The notes under the pieces: generated by a model
What the model was told of the DNA's origin: nothing
What the model saw: the letters and a program-made list of their open reading frames with translations, nothing else
Databases searched by the model: none
NCBI RefSeq assembly: GCF_040581415.1
Contig: NZ_CP114014.1
Coordinates: forward strand, 4,898,001-4,962,000
Direction: 5' to 3'
Source: Paraconexibacter sp040581415
GTDB taxonomy: Bacteria; Actinomycetota; Thermoleophilia; Solirubrobacterales; Solirubrobacteraceae
DNA length: 64,000 bases
Part shown: one piece after another, positions 1-7,558 of the stretch
Position numbering within the stretch: the first letter of the stretch is position 1
Layout: the number at the start of each line of letters is the position of its first letter
Program-made: the position numbers and the translations under genes

Positions 1-173
1 TCGCGGAGGCGGCGAAGCGTGTCGCGGGCCGCCTGGGACGGTGGTGCCGCGGCGTCCGGATCCCGGGTGTGTGAGCGCCGGAAGACCCGGTGCGCGATGA
101 GCGCGGCGAGGGTGTTGTCACCTGCGCGGACCGCGTCGGCGTAGGCGCGCAGCGGGTCGGGGCGATGGTCCAT
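1..173 (-). CDS. Partial hypothetical protein (N-terminal part, runs off the window)
   Basis: An open frame starts with ATG at 173 on the minus strand and stays open to the window edge (57 codons). The peptide is charged and helical, beginning MDHRPDPLRAYADAVRAGDN. It lies downstream of the sigma factor and its partner gene, in the same orientation, about 100 bases after the partner's stop. The frame stays open some way upstream of this ATG, so the start is uncertain. Sigma factor / small partner sets are sometimes followed by an ImmA/IrrE-type protease, but no HExxH motif lies within the visible part, so no function is assigned. Confidence 0.5.
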   Translation of the reverse strand, partial: MDHRPDPLRAYADAVRAGDNTLAALIAHRVFRRSHTRDPDAAAPPSQAARDTLRRLR

Positions 174-274
174 GACGGTGAAGTCGTCGGGGCACCCACC
201 GACCTGACCGCGACTCGGCGCGAAAGGGGGTCGGACCGGGGGCGCTCGCGGGACGACCAGCGGGACGGCGACGC

Positions 275-985
275 TTACGACCCGGAACGGCGTCCGGTGA
301 ACAGCGCGTCGACGTCGGGCGAGCCGGGGGCAGGCACAGTCCCGGGACTGCGCGGCGGGGCGGGCGTGCTCGCGTCCACCCCTGACTCAGCAGCGGGCGC
401 CGGTGCAGGCGCAGGCGCAGGCGCAGGCGGCATCGCGAAGTCCGCGTCGGGCTCGGCCATGCGGGCGAACGCCTGTCCCGTCGCGCCGCCGGCGGCGGGA
501 AGGATGTTCTCGCCGGCCGTCCGGAGCGCGGCACGCGTCTCCCCCACGATCGCGCCGAGCGCGTCCAGCACGCGGTCGGTGACCCCGTCCGCCGGGAGCG
601 TCCCCTGCTCCATCGCGTGGTAGTAGCCAAGTACCGCCGGCTCCTGTCCGGGGACGCTGAGCCCCTCGGCGAGCTTCTTGACCAGTTGCGCGCGCGACAG
701 CCGCGCGCGGTGACGCAGCCGCGGCAGCAGCGCAGGCCAGGTTCCGGCGGCGCCGTCGAGCGCCTGCAGCAGGTCGTCCGTCAGTGCCTTGGCCGGGGAC
801 GCGGCGAAGGCGGCGGCGTCGAACGTGCGGCGCGGGGCGCGGGCCAGGTACTCGTCGAGCAGCGTAATCAGCTCCTCGCGCTCGGCCCCGGTCACCTGCT
901 GTAGGTAGTCGGTCGGGTCGGGCGCCTCGCCGCCCGCGCGGTCGGCGGCGGTGAACTGCCTGAAGAGCTGTTCGACGAGGGTCAT
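275..985 (-). CDS. Sigma-factor partner protein with Ala-Pro linker (hypothetical)
   Basis: A 236-residue protein whose ATG overlaps the stop of the upstream sigma-factor gene by four bases (982-985), so the two are probably translated together. The first 90 residues are acidic and helical. Residues about 95-160 contain a helical segment (LSRAQLVKKLAEGL onward) that could be a degenerate HTH. The C-terminal third is low complexity, with a run of alternating Pro and Ala. There is no membrane segment, so it is not a classical membrane-bound anti-sigma factor. A soluble regulator of the sigma factor is inferred only from position. No family is recognised. Confidence 0.6.
   Translation of the reverse strand: MTLVEQLFRQFTAADRAGGEAPDPTDYLQQVTGAEREELITLLDEYLARAPRRTFDAAAFAASPAKALTDDLLQALDGAAGTWPALLPRLRHRARLSRAQLVKKLAEGLSVPGQEPAVLGYYHAMEQGTLPADGVTDRVLDALGAIVGETRAALRTAGENILPAAGGATGQAFARMAEPDADFAMPPAPAPAPAPAPAAESGVDASTPAPPRSPGTVPAPGSPDVDALFTGRRSGS
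405..428. repeat. Four tandem copies of the hexamer gcaggc
   Basis: Four perfect head-to-tail copies of a six-base unit lie inside the sigma-partner gene and encode part of its Ala-Pro linker on the minus strand. Because the unit is a multiple of three, changes in copy number would alter linker length without breaking the frame. Confidence 0.85.
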
Positions 986-1629
986 GACGCGTCCGGTGGA
1001 ATATCACGCGCGGCCAGTCGCCGGCGCAGATCGCGCCGGAAGCGGCTGACGATCTGGTAGGCGTTCTCAGTCGTGACAGCGGGGACCTCCGTGACCGCCA
1101 CGTCCGCCGTCTGGTCGTCGAAGACCATGATCTCGATGATGCGGCGGTGGTCCGGTGAGCGCTCGGCGAGCAGCTCCTCGATGATCGCCTGCACCTCGAG
1201 GTAACCGGCGCGGTCGACCTCCCCGTCCGACGCCGGCTCGCGGCCCGCCGCGGTCACGGCGTCCAGGGAGTCGGTGTCGAGCGTCCGCTCGCGGTCCCGG
1301 AAGAAGTCCGCGATCCGGCGCTTGGTGATCGTGTTCATCCAGACGACGAACTCGCCCTTGGACGTCCCGTCGAACGCGGACCGCACCGCGCTGGTGATGA
1401 TCTCACCGGTGACGTCCTCGACATCCTGGGCCGGAATCCGCAGGACGACCCGTCGGCGCACGTTCTCCCAGTGCCCGAACACCAGATGTGCGAGCCCGGT
1501 GGCAGCCGCCTCACGGTGCCCGCGCGTCCGCATCGCGCTGACGTACGCGATCAGCTGGTCATCGCTGAGCGACTGCAGCTCGTGGTCGGGAAGGGGGCCT
1601 GAGAACGTCAACGGTCTGTGTGTCGCCAT
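982..1629 (-). CDS. ECF-type RNA polymerase sigma factor
   Basis: This 215-residue protein has the size and layout of an extracytoplasmic-function sigma factor. Residues about 45-115 form a sigma region 2-like segment, with AQDVEDVTGEIITSAVRSAF and later WMNTITKRRIADFFRDRER, which would bind the -10 element and core polymerase. Residues about 145-205 form a weak region 4-like helix-turn-helix ending in arginine-rich FRRDLRRRLAARD. The protein would direct polymerase to a small regulon, probably including its own operon. Region 4 is more divergent than in typical ECF factors, so target recognition may be unusual. The start is the ATG at 1629. Confidence 0.8.
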   Translation of the reverse strand: MATHRPLTFSGPLPDHELQSLSDDQLIAYVSAMRTRGHREAAATGLAHLVFGHWENVRRRVVLRIPAQDVEDVTGEIITSAVRSAFDGTSKGEFVVWMNTITKRRIADFFRDRERTLDTDSLDAVTAAGREPASDGEVDRAGYLEVQAIIEELLAERSPDHRRIIEIMVFDDQTADVAVTEVPAVTTENAYQIVSRFRRDLRRRLAARDIPPDAS

Positions 1630-1695
1630 GGCCGCTGGGTTCCTGACGCGTCGATCCGCCGACGCTATCCGAGCCGGCTTCCGGCGTGGGCGCGC

Positions 1696-2187
1696 TCAGC
1701 GCGGGAGCGTCTTGGTGAGAACGGCGGCTTGCTCAGGGGTGAGCGGTGTCGTGTACGCGGCGACCGCGTCCGCCGTCGCGAGTCCGATCCCTTTGTCGCG
1801 CGCATCGCTGCTGTAGAGCGTGACGTGGTTCGGTGGCAGCGGGACCGGGGTGCCGAGGTCGGCGGACAGCTGCGCGTACACCTCGGCCAGACCGTCGACG
1901 TCGCAGAAGGCGACGAGGCTGCGGCGACCGTCGTCCCGCTCGGCCGTCGCCGCCCGCCCGTCGAAGTGGACGCCGCGCGGCTCCGTGAGCGCCGGCTCGT
2001 GGCGTTGCCCGAGTGCGATGAGGTCCGCGAGGGGTCGGCCTACTGCGACCGCCAGGTCGGGGGTGAAGGTGGTGACGTGGTGCTCACGGCGGCAGTGCCA
2101 GGTCGTGCCGCCGAGCTCGAGGTGCTTGGGGAGGTCGAGCGTGACCGGGAAGATCAACGACTGCCCGTTCTGCGGGCGGTCAGGCAC
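1696..2187 (-). CDS. 2H phosphoesterase-like protein
   Basis: A 163-residue protein with two H-x-T motifs: H37-V-T39 and H121-V-T123 (NHVTLYSSDA). This pair is the signature of the 2H phosphoesterase fold (LigT and cyclic phosphodiesterases), which opens 2',3'- or ADP-ribose 1'',2''-cyclic phosphates. Length and spacing fit a single-domain member. The start overlaps the 3' end of the upstream ADP-ribosylglycohydrolase/phosphatase gene by eight bases, so the two are cotranscribed. That context suggests a nucleotide or ADP-ribose derivative as substrate, which is inference. An RNA-end cyclic phosphate is the alternative substrate. Confidence 0.65.
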   Translation of the reverse strand: MPDRPQNGQSLIFPVTLDLPKHLELGGTTWHCRREHHVTTFTPDLAVAVGRPLADLIALGQRHEPALTEPRGVHFDGRAATAERDDGRRSLVAFCDVDGLAEVYAQLSADLGTPVPLPPNHVTLYSSDARDKGIGLATADAVAAYTTPLTPEQAAVLTKTLPR

Positions 2188-3682
2188 TCCAGGTCTCCAC
2201 GAACTCCCTCTGGTCCGGCGTCTCGGGGGACGGGCGGTTCGCGCGGTGCGTCCCGGCTCGGAGCGCCCTCAGATGAGCGAGCGTCTCCTCGGCGCCCATC
2301 CCACGCTCGCGGAGCAGGCAGCCAAGGACGGTACCGGTCCGCCCGATGCCGCCCCAGCAGTGGACGTAGACGGTCTCCCCCTCGGCGACCGCCATGCCGA
2401 TCGTGTCGAGGATCGTGCGCATGTGGGCGGGGGTCGTGACGCTGACGTCGGGGATGGCCATGCGGACGTGTCGCGCCGACGTCCCGCGCTCGGTCGCGAT
2501 CTTGGCGAGCAGGTCGTCGTACGGCTGCAGCGGCGGCCCCTCGCCGGCCTCGGTGAGGTCGAGGAAGCAGGTGACGCCGGCCGCGAGGAACGCGTCGAGC
2601 TTCGCCTCCGCCTCGGCTCGCGTAGGCGCGCCGGGGTAGGGACCGGCGAGGACGCTGCCCTCGATGGCCCAGAAGCTGTCGCCCGGCAGTGGCGCCGTCG
2701 AGACGGCGGGCCCGTCCAGCGAGATCGTCTGCGAGAGCTCGAAGAGCGCGTCGGCCAGCGCGGTGATCTCGTCGCGCATGACGAGCTTGTCGAGCCACTG
2801 CTGCGGGATCCCGTCCGCCCCGTGGATCGCGCCGGCAAGCTGGCCGTAGATCGCGGCGGTGGTGTCCGCGTCGTCCCCGAGGTTCACCGCCGCGAGGACG
2901 CCGGCCTCGAACGTGTCGGTCGAGCGCAGCGCCCACAGCGCGGCCTCGAGCGCGTCGACGACGTAGCCCGTCCCCTTGATCGCGGGCGGCTCCTTCGTGA
3001 GGAACGAGGCGGCGGCGACCGTGGCCACCTCGGCGTCCAGCGGGTGCGAGGTCCAGATGCCGGGGGACGGCTCGACGGTGCCGGAGTGCAGGAGCTCGCC
3101 GACCGGCGCGCCGTTCAGCGCCTTGACGAGCAGCCCGGCGAAGTAGCGGCTGGCGTCGATCGCCTGCGGGGCGCCGTGGGTGGTGCGGGCGCTCTCACCG
3201 GCCCGCGCGACCGCGGCTGCCGGGTGCCGCGCGTAGGCGAGCGCGACGGGCGCGAGCTTCATCAGCGGCCCGTTGCCGGCTGCGTCGGTGTCCGCGTCCC
3301 CCGGGAACGGCTCACCGGTCCGCTCGAACCGCGTGAGTGCAGCCCGCGTCGCGTTCCCGATGTCGAAGCACGAGCCGGTGCTCGACCAGTACCCCTCGCG
3401 GTACCAGCGCACGTAGCGCTGCAGCTGGTCGACGGGGTCGAATCCCTGGCACTCGACGAGGCTCTCCGCGAGGCACAGCGCCATCGAGGTGTCGTCCGTC
3501 CACGCGCCGACGGGCAGGCTGAACGGCCCGCCGCCGACCATGTCTGTCACGGGCGGGAACGTCCCCCGCGGCTTGAACTCGACGGTGGTCCCGACGGCGT
3601 CGCCGGCGGCCAGGCCGAGGAGGGCGCCGCGGAAGCGGTTGCGTGTCTGGTCGTCGGTGCTCATGGGGACGGAGTCGAGCAC
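2180..3682 (-). CDS. ADP-ribosylglycohydrolase fused to a tyrosine/dual-specificity phosphatase domain
   Basis: This 500-residue protein has two domains. Residues about 15-320 are an ADP-ribosylglycohydrolase (DraG/ARH type): FRGALLGLAAGDAVG near the start, the metal-binding W-T-D-D-T at 61-65, and GDDADT near 268 carrying the other metal-binding aspartates. It would remove ADP-ribose from proteins or nucleic acids. Residues about 335-500 are a cysteine phosphatase with the P-loop HCWGGIGRTG (C-x5-R) near residue 441. A second in-frame Met at residue 7 (position 3664) is an equally good start. The overlapping 2H-phosphoesterase gene suggests the three activities act on related ADP-ribose compounds. 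Confidence 0.85.
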   Translation of the reverse strand: MLDSVPMSTDDQTRNRFRGALLGLAAGDAVGTTVEFKPRGTFPPVTDMVGGGPFSLPVGAWTDDTSMALCLAESLVECQGFDPVDQLQRYVRWYREGYWSSTGSCFDIGNATRAALTRFERTGEPFPGDADTDAAGNGPLMKLAPVALAYARHPAAAVARAGESARTTHGAPQAIDASRYFAGLLVKALNGAPVGELLHSGTVEPSPGIWTSHPLDAEVATVAAASFLTKEPPAIKGTGYVVDALEAALWALRSTDTFEAGVLAAVNLGDDADTTAAIYGQLAGAIHGADGIPQQWLDKLVMRDEITALADALFELSQTISLDGPAVSTAPLPGDSFWAIEGSVLAGPYPGAPTRAEAEAKLDAFLAAGVTCFLDLTEAGEGPPLQPYDDLLAKIATERGTSARHVRMAIPDVSVTTPAHMRTILDTIGMAVAEGETVYVHCWGGIGRTGTVLGCLLRERGMGAEETLAHLRALRAGTHRANRPSPETPDQREFVETWSA

Positions 3683-3739
3683 GCCCGCTGCGCACTGACA
3701 ACCTCGGTGGGCAAGCTCCGCAGCGCGACGAGGTCTGCG

Positions 3740-4285
3740 TTACGTCCCCTCGCGTTGCCAGAGCGTCGACGAGTCGAACGCGTACATCAACTCATCGTTC
3801 CACTTCGCACCCCAGACGCTGGTGCCGGCGTCTTGTGCTGAGTGCGTGTGACGCTGGAGGACGTACGGCGTCCCGTCAAGCTCGATGAGCGCGATCTCGA
3901 GTGGTCCTAGACCGTCTGTCCGGGGTGCGAACGTCACGCCCGTTCTCTCGGTGATCTCCGCCGGCAGAACTTGAAGAGTGCCCACGATCTTCAAGCTGAG
4001 AATGGTGGCTCGAGGCAGCGTGGGCACCTGAATGGGCGTGGCCCGCGTCGTCTCGCGCCTCGGGATCGGGACGCGCGGGAGTGGGCCATACCAATGGGCG
4101 GGCGCGTTGCCGGGCGTGTCGAACGCGTACATGATCTGCGGGTCCCACTTCTCGCGGTCGACCATCAACCCCACCGAGTTCGGGTCCGCGTAGACGGAAC
4201 GCCAGAGGCGGAACACGGTGCCGTCGAGGGACACGATCGCTCTCCACTCCAGACCGAATTCGCCGTCACCCCGCGCGAAGGTCAC
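3740..4285 (-). CDS. Hypothetical protein with two similar internal motifs
   Basis: The frame is open from 4447 to 3740, but the part upstream of 4347 overlaps the HD-hydrolase gene and looks non-coding. I place the start at the GTG at 4285, although the preceding residues DDSIYEDVDH also look natural, so the true start is unclear. The product has two related stretches, KWDPQIMYAFDTPG near the middle and KWNDELMYAFDSST near the C-terminus, suggesting a duplicated beta-rich unit. No family is recognised. It follows the HD-hydrolase gene closely in the same direction and may be cotranscribed with it. Confidence 0.5.
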   Translation of the reverse strand: MTFARGDGEFGLEWRAIVSLDGTVFRLWRSVYADPNSVGLMVDREKWDPQIMYAFDTPGNAPAHWYGPLPRVPIPRRETTRATPIQVPTLPRATILSLKIVGTLQVLPAEITERTGVTFAPRTDGLGPLEIALIELDGTPYVLQRHTHSAQDAGTSVWGAKWNDELMYAFDSSTLWQREGT

Positions 4286-4346
4286 TGAGTGGTCGACGTC
4301 CTCGTAGATGGAGTCGTCAGTGCTGCTCGGTCCTGACGATCGCCTT

Positions 4347-5255
4347 TCAGTGCCAGGAGTAGTGCGGTCCGGGCGCCGGGAGTGCGTCGTAAAGCTCCTC
4401 GAGGACCGGGCGCATCGTGGCCTGGAGCTGGTGGGCCGCGTCCGCACAACTGTGCTGGTGACGTTCCCACGCGCGGTGCACCGCCATCGGCGCTTCCTTG
4501 AGGCCGGCGAACGGTGACTGCACGGCCACGTACTTGTCGACGAAGTCCGTCAGCACCATCGCCTCGGTGGACTTCCCCAGGTCCAGCGGTTGCCCGTACT
4601 GCCGCAGTTCGATGAGCCGGTCCAGCGGCACGCGAACGGCGGTCACCTCGTCGACCACCAGTCGATCGAGCTCGTCGACCGTCCGCTCGAGTTCACGCAA
4701 CGCCGCCGCCGCCTGCTGCCCGAGCTCCTTCTCGCGCCGGGCGAACGCGGACGCGAGTGCCCGGTAGTAGCCCGGGACGTCCGCGTCGCGGTTGAACCGC
4801 TTCCACAGGGCGAACCCGTGCTCGCGGAAGTCGAAGACGACCGACCGCGCGTTGTGCAGCTTGTCGGCCAGGGAGACCCGGAGCTCGTCGGGACGCTTAT
4901 GGGCGATCGCGCCGATGTAGTCGAGCTTGCGCTCATACCACGGTGGCTTGGCCTGCAAGTCGGTGTCGCTGTTGGCGACCACGATCCGCGCGACGTCCTC
5001 ACCGAACAGCTTGCGGATCTCCAGCTCGGCACGCGCGCCGCCGCCGTCCTCGATGACGTCGTGCAGCAACCCGCCGATGGCTTCGTCCTCGGTCCCGCCC
5101 ATCTCCAGGACGATCGACGCGACGCCGAGCAGGTGCGCCACATACGGCACGGGCGTGCCCTTCCGCAGTTGCGTGCTGTGGTGGCGCGTGGCGTAGACCA
5201 GCGCCTGTTCAAACCGCGGGGTCAGCAGCGGGGTCTTCGTGTGGGCGTCGGACAT
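4347..5255 (-). CDS. HD-domain hydrolase, RelA/SpoT (RSH)-like
   Basis: A 302-residue protein. Its N-terminal 180 residues match the HD hydrolase domain of SpoT/MESH1-type enzymes: His25/His26, His41, the HD..ED core LLHDVIED at 63-70, and ADKLHNARS at 130-138, which supplies the last metal-binding aspartate. Known relatives hydrolyse (p)ppGpp or similar nucleotides. No synthetase domain follows; the C-terminal 120 residues are a helical segment without a recognised motif. It is therefore a stand-alone hydrolase, possibly controlling an alarmone. The ATG at 5255 gives a full-length domain. It is probably first in an operon with the hypothetical gene downstream. Confidence 0.8.
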   Translation of the reverse strand: MSDAHTKTPLLTPRFEQALVYATRHHSTQLRKGTPVPYVAHLLGVASIVLEMGGTEDEAIGGLLHDVIEDGGGARAELEIRKLFGEDVARIVVANSDTDLQAKPPWYERKLDYIGAIAHKRPDELRVSLADKLHNARSVVFDFREHGFALWKRFNRDADVPGYYRALASAFARREKELGQQAAAALRELERTVDELDRLVVDEVTAVRVPLDRLIELRQYGQPLDLGKSTEAMVLTDFVDKYVAVQSPFAGLKEAPMAVHRAWERHQHSCADAAHQLQATMRPVLEELYDALPAPGPHYSWH

Positions 5256-5545
5256 GCTCGCTCCTATCGTTTGGCTCTACTTCTGGGGTCGGGTACGCGC
5301 GACCGAACCTGACACAACTGCACCCCACGAAGGCGACCAGGCCACCGGCTCCGAGCCTTCAGGAGGCAGAGTCGTGTCCGCGTGCGCCGGGACCGGGTCG
5401 CGGCCAGCGTCTGCTGCCGATCCCTTCCGTGCTGCACGCGTCGCCCCCCGCGGTGACGGTCGGCGTTCGAGGCCGTGTCAGGTCGGCCGTTGCGGGGGCG
5501 ACTGCTCGCCATGCCCTGTCCCAACCCGACTGACCGAGAGACCCC
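5256..5545. other. Intergenic region between divergent genes
   Basis: A 290-base gap between the divergently oriented HD-hydrolase and PASTA-lipoprotein genes. It should hold both promoters, but I cannot point to convincing -35/-10 boxes. The open frames seen here are arginine- or alanine-rich shadows. Confidence 0.4.
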
Positions 5546-5989
5546 ATGACCCTGCGCATCATCGTCGCCGCGGCGACCAGCGCCCTACTCCTGGCCGCGT
5601 GCGGCGAGAGCACCTCCTCCGACACGCAGACCGTCGCCGCCCCGGCGCAGACGGTCACCGTCACGGAGACAACGACCGCCGCCGCGGCGCCGACGCCCGA
5701 GCCCGAGACCACGACGTCGGCCGCAGCCGCGGAGCCCGATGAGGCGGACGCCGGCTCGTCAGGCGACTGCATCGTCGTCCCCGACGTCGAGGGCGGTGAC
5801 CATCAGCTCGCACAGGACACGATGCAGGCCGCGGGCCTGTACTCGCTGGATGAGGAGGACGCGACCGGCCAGGACCGCCTGCTGATCGTGGACCGCAACT
5901 GGACCGTCGAGTCGCAGCGCCCGGCCGCCGGCAAGTGCGTGTCCGAGGACACCACGGTTCTGCTGCGCAGCAAGAAGGACGGCGAGTGA
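5546..5989 (+). CDS. Lipoprotein with a PASTA-like domain
   Basis: A 147-residue secreted protein. The N-terminus is a lipoprotein signal with basic MTLR, a hydrophobic core and the lipobox LLAAC; Cys19 would be lipidated. A Thr/Ala/Pro-rich linker follows (about residues 25-70), then a C-terminal domain resembling a PASTA repeat (IVVPDVEGGDHQLAQDTMQ to VLLRSKKDGE). PASTA domains bind muropeptides or act as envelope spacers. Its stop overlaps the start of the next gene, also a PASTA-type protein, so the two probably form an envelope-located pair. Confidence 0.75.
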   Translation: MTLRIIVAAATSALLLAACGESTSSDTQTVAAPAQTVTVTETTTAAAAPTPEPETTTSAAAAEPDEADAGSSGDCIVVPDVEGGDHQLAQDTMQAAGLYSLDEEDATGQDRLLIVDRNWTVESQRPAAGKCVSEDTTVLLRSKKDGE

Positions 5990-6825
5990 TGGCGACGTCC
6001 GTCCCGCCCCCGTCCGGTCCTGAGGCCGGTGGCGGGGGCGGCTTCCGCGGGCTCGTGCGCCGGCGTCCCGTCGCCTGGCTCGTCGGGACCGCGATCGTCG
6101 CGCTGATCGTCGGCGCAGCCGCGGGCCAGGCCGACACGGCGCCCCGCGCCGACCTCGACGAGGCCAAGCAGGCGAACGTCCGCCTCACCAGCGCGAACGC
6201 CACGCTGAAGCAGGACGTCGAGGACGCCCGGGCACGCAACGCGACGCTCGAGGAGGCTCGCGACAAGGCGACGCGCGAGGCCGACAACGCGTTGGCCGAG
6301 GCCCGCCGCATCACCGCCCGCGGCACCGTGCCGAGCCTGGTCAGCGGTGACGTGGACGAGGCCCGCGACAACTCCGTGGTCGGCGACTTCGAGTGGAAGA
6401 TCCGGCAGCAGTCGCGTATCTCCGGCGCTACGCCGGGGACGGTCATCGCCCAGCGTCCCCGGCCGGGTGCAACGCTTGCCCGCGGCGCCGGCATCACGGT
6501 CGTCGTCGCCAAGAAGGCACCGCCGAAGCCGAAGCAGTGGGTGACGATCTACAGCCTGTCCGGCGGCGGCTCCCGGCGCACCGGCGAGTTCCGCATCCCC
6601 GAGGGCGAGAAGGTCCGCGTCCGCTACAGCTACGGCGGCGACACCAACGACACCCTCCAGCTGAAGTCCCCCGACGAGGGCGACGACAGCTTCGGCGACC
6701 TGATCGTCAACGAGATCGGCCCGTACTCGGGCGTGTCCCGCCTCTACGGGAAGTCGGGGACGTACTACCTCGACGTCATGGGCGGCAGCTGGGACATCGC
6801 GGTGCAGGTGTTCAAGCGCCCGTGA
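5989..6825 (+). CDS. Membrane-anchored coiled-coil protein with a PASTA-like domain
   Basis: I chose the ATG at 5989, which overlaps the previous stop as ATGA, over an upstream in-frame codon at 5935. The 278-residue product has a Gly/Pro-rich cytoplasmic tail, one membrane helix (VAWLVGTAIVALIVGAAAG) at about residues 27-47, then a coiled coil (DLDEAKQANVRLTSANATLK to ALAEARRITA). A PASTA-like unit follows (TVPSLVSGDVDEARD to ITVVVAKKAP). The C-terminal 100 residues look beta-rich, ending YYLDVMGGSWDIAVQVFKRP, possibly a jelly-roll. It would sit in the membrane with its domains outside, next to the lipoprotein. Confidence 0.75.
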   Translation: MATSVPPPSGPEAGGGGGFRGLVRRRPVAWLVGTAIVALIVGAAAGQADTAPRADLDEAKQANVRLTSANATLKQDVEDARARNATLEEARDKATREADNALAEARRITARGTVPSLVSGDVDEARDNSVVGDFEWKIRQQSRISGATPGTVIAQRPRPGATLARGAGITVVVAKKAPPKPKQWVTIYSLSGGGSRRTGEFRIPEGEKVRVRYSYGGDTNDTLQLKSPDEGDDSFGDLIVNEIGPYSGVSRLYGKSGTYYLDVMGGSWDIAVQVFKRP

Positions 6826-6933
6826 GCCGCCGGCGAGTGGGTGCCAAAGCCGCGACCGACACAGGCGCCGAGATCTGACAAAACCCCCCGCTCGTGAGCG
6901 CGGCCCGCCGGGTTCACGTCGCGGCGTTGCTAC

Positions 6934-6940
6934 AAGGAGA
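6934..6940 (+). promoter_or_regulatory. Strong ribosome binding site fixing the start at 6945
   Basis: The sequence aaggaga lies four bases before the ATG at 6945. It is a near-consensus Shine-Dalgarno site and decides against the longer in-frame start at 6894. Confidence 0.75.
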
Positions 6941-6944
6941 AGGT

Positions 6945-7418
6945 ATGGACACCCACCTACACGTCGTCTTCGGGCGTTCCGTCGACGGACTGAGCACCGT
7001 CTACATCGAGCGCCCGCTCGCGGATGATCTCGCGCGGACCCGGAGAGTGCTCGATGACGCGACGACCTGGGGTGAGCTCCGGGCCGGCCTGACGGCGGAC
7101 CGGTACCTCGAGTGCGTCGATCGCGCAGACACGCGAGACGGCCACGAGCCCGACGACAACGACGCGTTCGAGGCACACGAGCTTGCGGGTTTCGCAGACG
7201 GCGACTGGCCAGAGTGGCCCGCGACGGAACACCTGCATTGGATGCCGGACGAGGCCAAGCTGCTGGGCAAGCGCGAGCCCACGGTGCTCAACGACGACAT
7301 CCTGGAGTTCGATCCCGCCAACGACTCGGCCGTGGTCGCCGCGCTGGAGCGCGCCGGCTACGTGGTCACGGAAGACAATGACGCTGTCGCCGCCGCGCTG
7401 GGGATGGCGGGCGCGTAG
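6945..7418 (+). CDS. Hypothetical acidic protein, 157 aa
   Basis: The start is set by the strong Shine-Dalgarno site just upstream. The product is soluble and acidic, beginning MDTHLHVVFGRSVDGLSTVY and rich in Asp/Glu, with two Trp-containing segments near the middle. No signal peptide, membrane helix or recognised domain is visible. It follows the PASTA gene pair after 119 bases but has its own ribosome site. Codon use is like its neighbours. Confidence 0.6.
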   Translation: MDTHLHVVFGRSVDGLSTVYIERPLADDLARTRRVLDDATTWGELRAGLTADRYLECVDRADTRDGHEPDDNDAFEAHELAGFADGDWPEWPATEHLHWMPDEAKLLGKREPTVLNDDILEFDPANDSAVVAALERAGYVVTEDNDAVAAALGMAGA

Positions 7419-7558
7419 CGCGACGGCCGACCCTTGACCGGTTAGCGAAGCAGCGCGACGCACCAAGCGTCGGGGCGACGACGGGCCTGGTCTGGCACGG
7501 GCCGGCCTGGCCCCAGCTCCAGACGCGCTGCCGAACGGATCGCGTGACGCGACCGCCG

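Noticed and set aside
405..428. Hexamer repeat considered as a CRISPR-like or regulatory repeat
   Set aside because: The unit is six bases, in frame, with no spacers; it simply encodes an Ala-Pro linker.
1820..3841. 673-codon open frame on the plus strand
   Set aside because: It is antisense to the ADP-ribosylglycohydrolase/phosphatase and 2H genes, is rich in Arg/Gly/Val, and has no motif; high GC leaves such shadow frames open.
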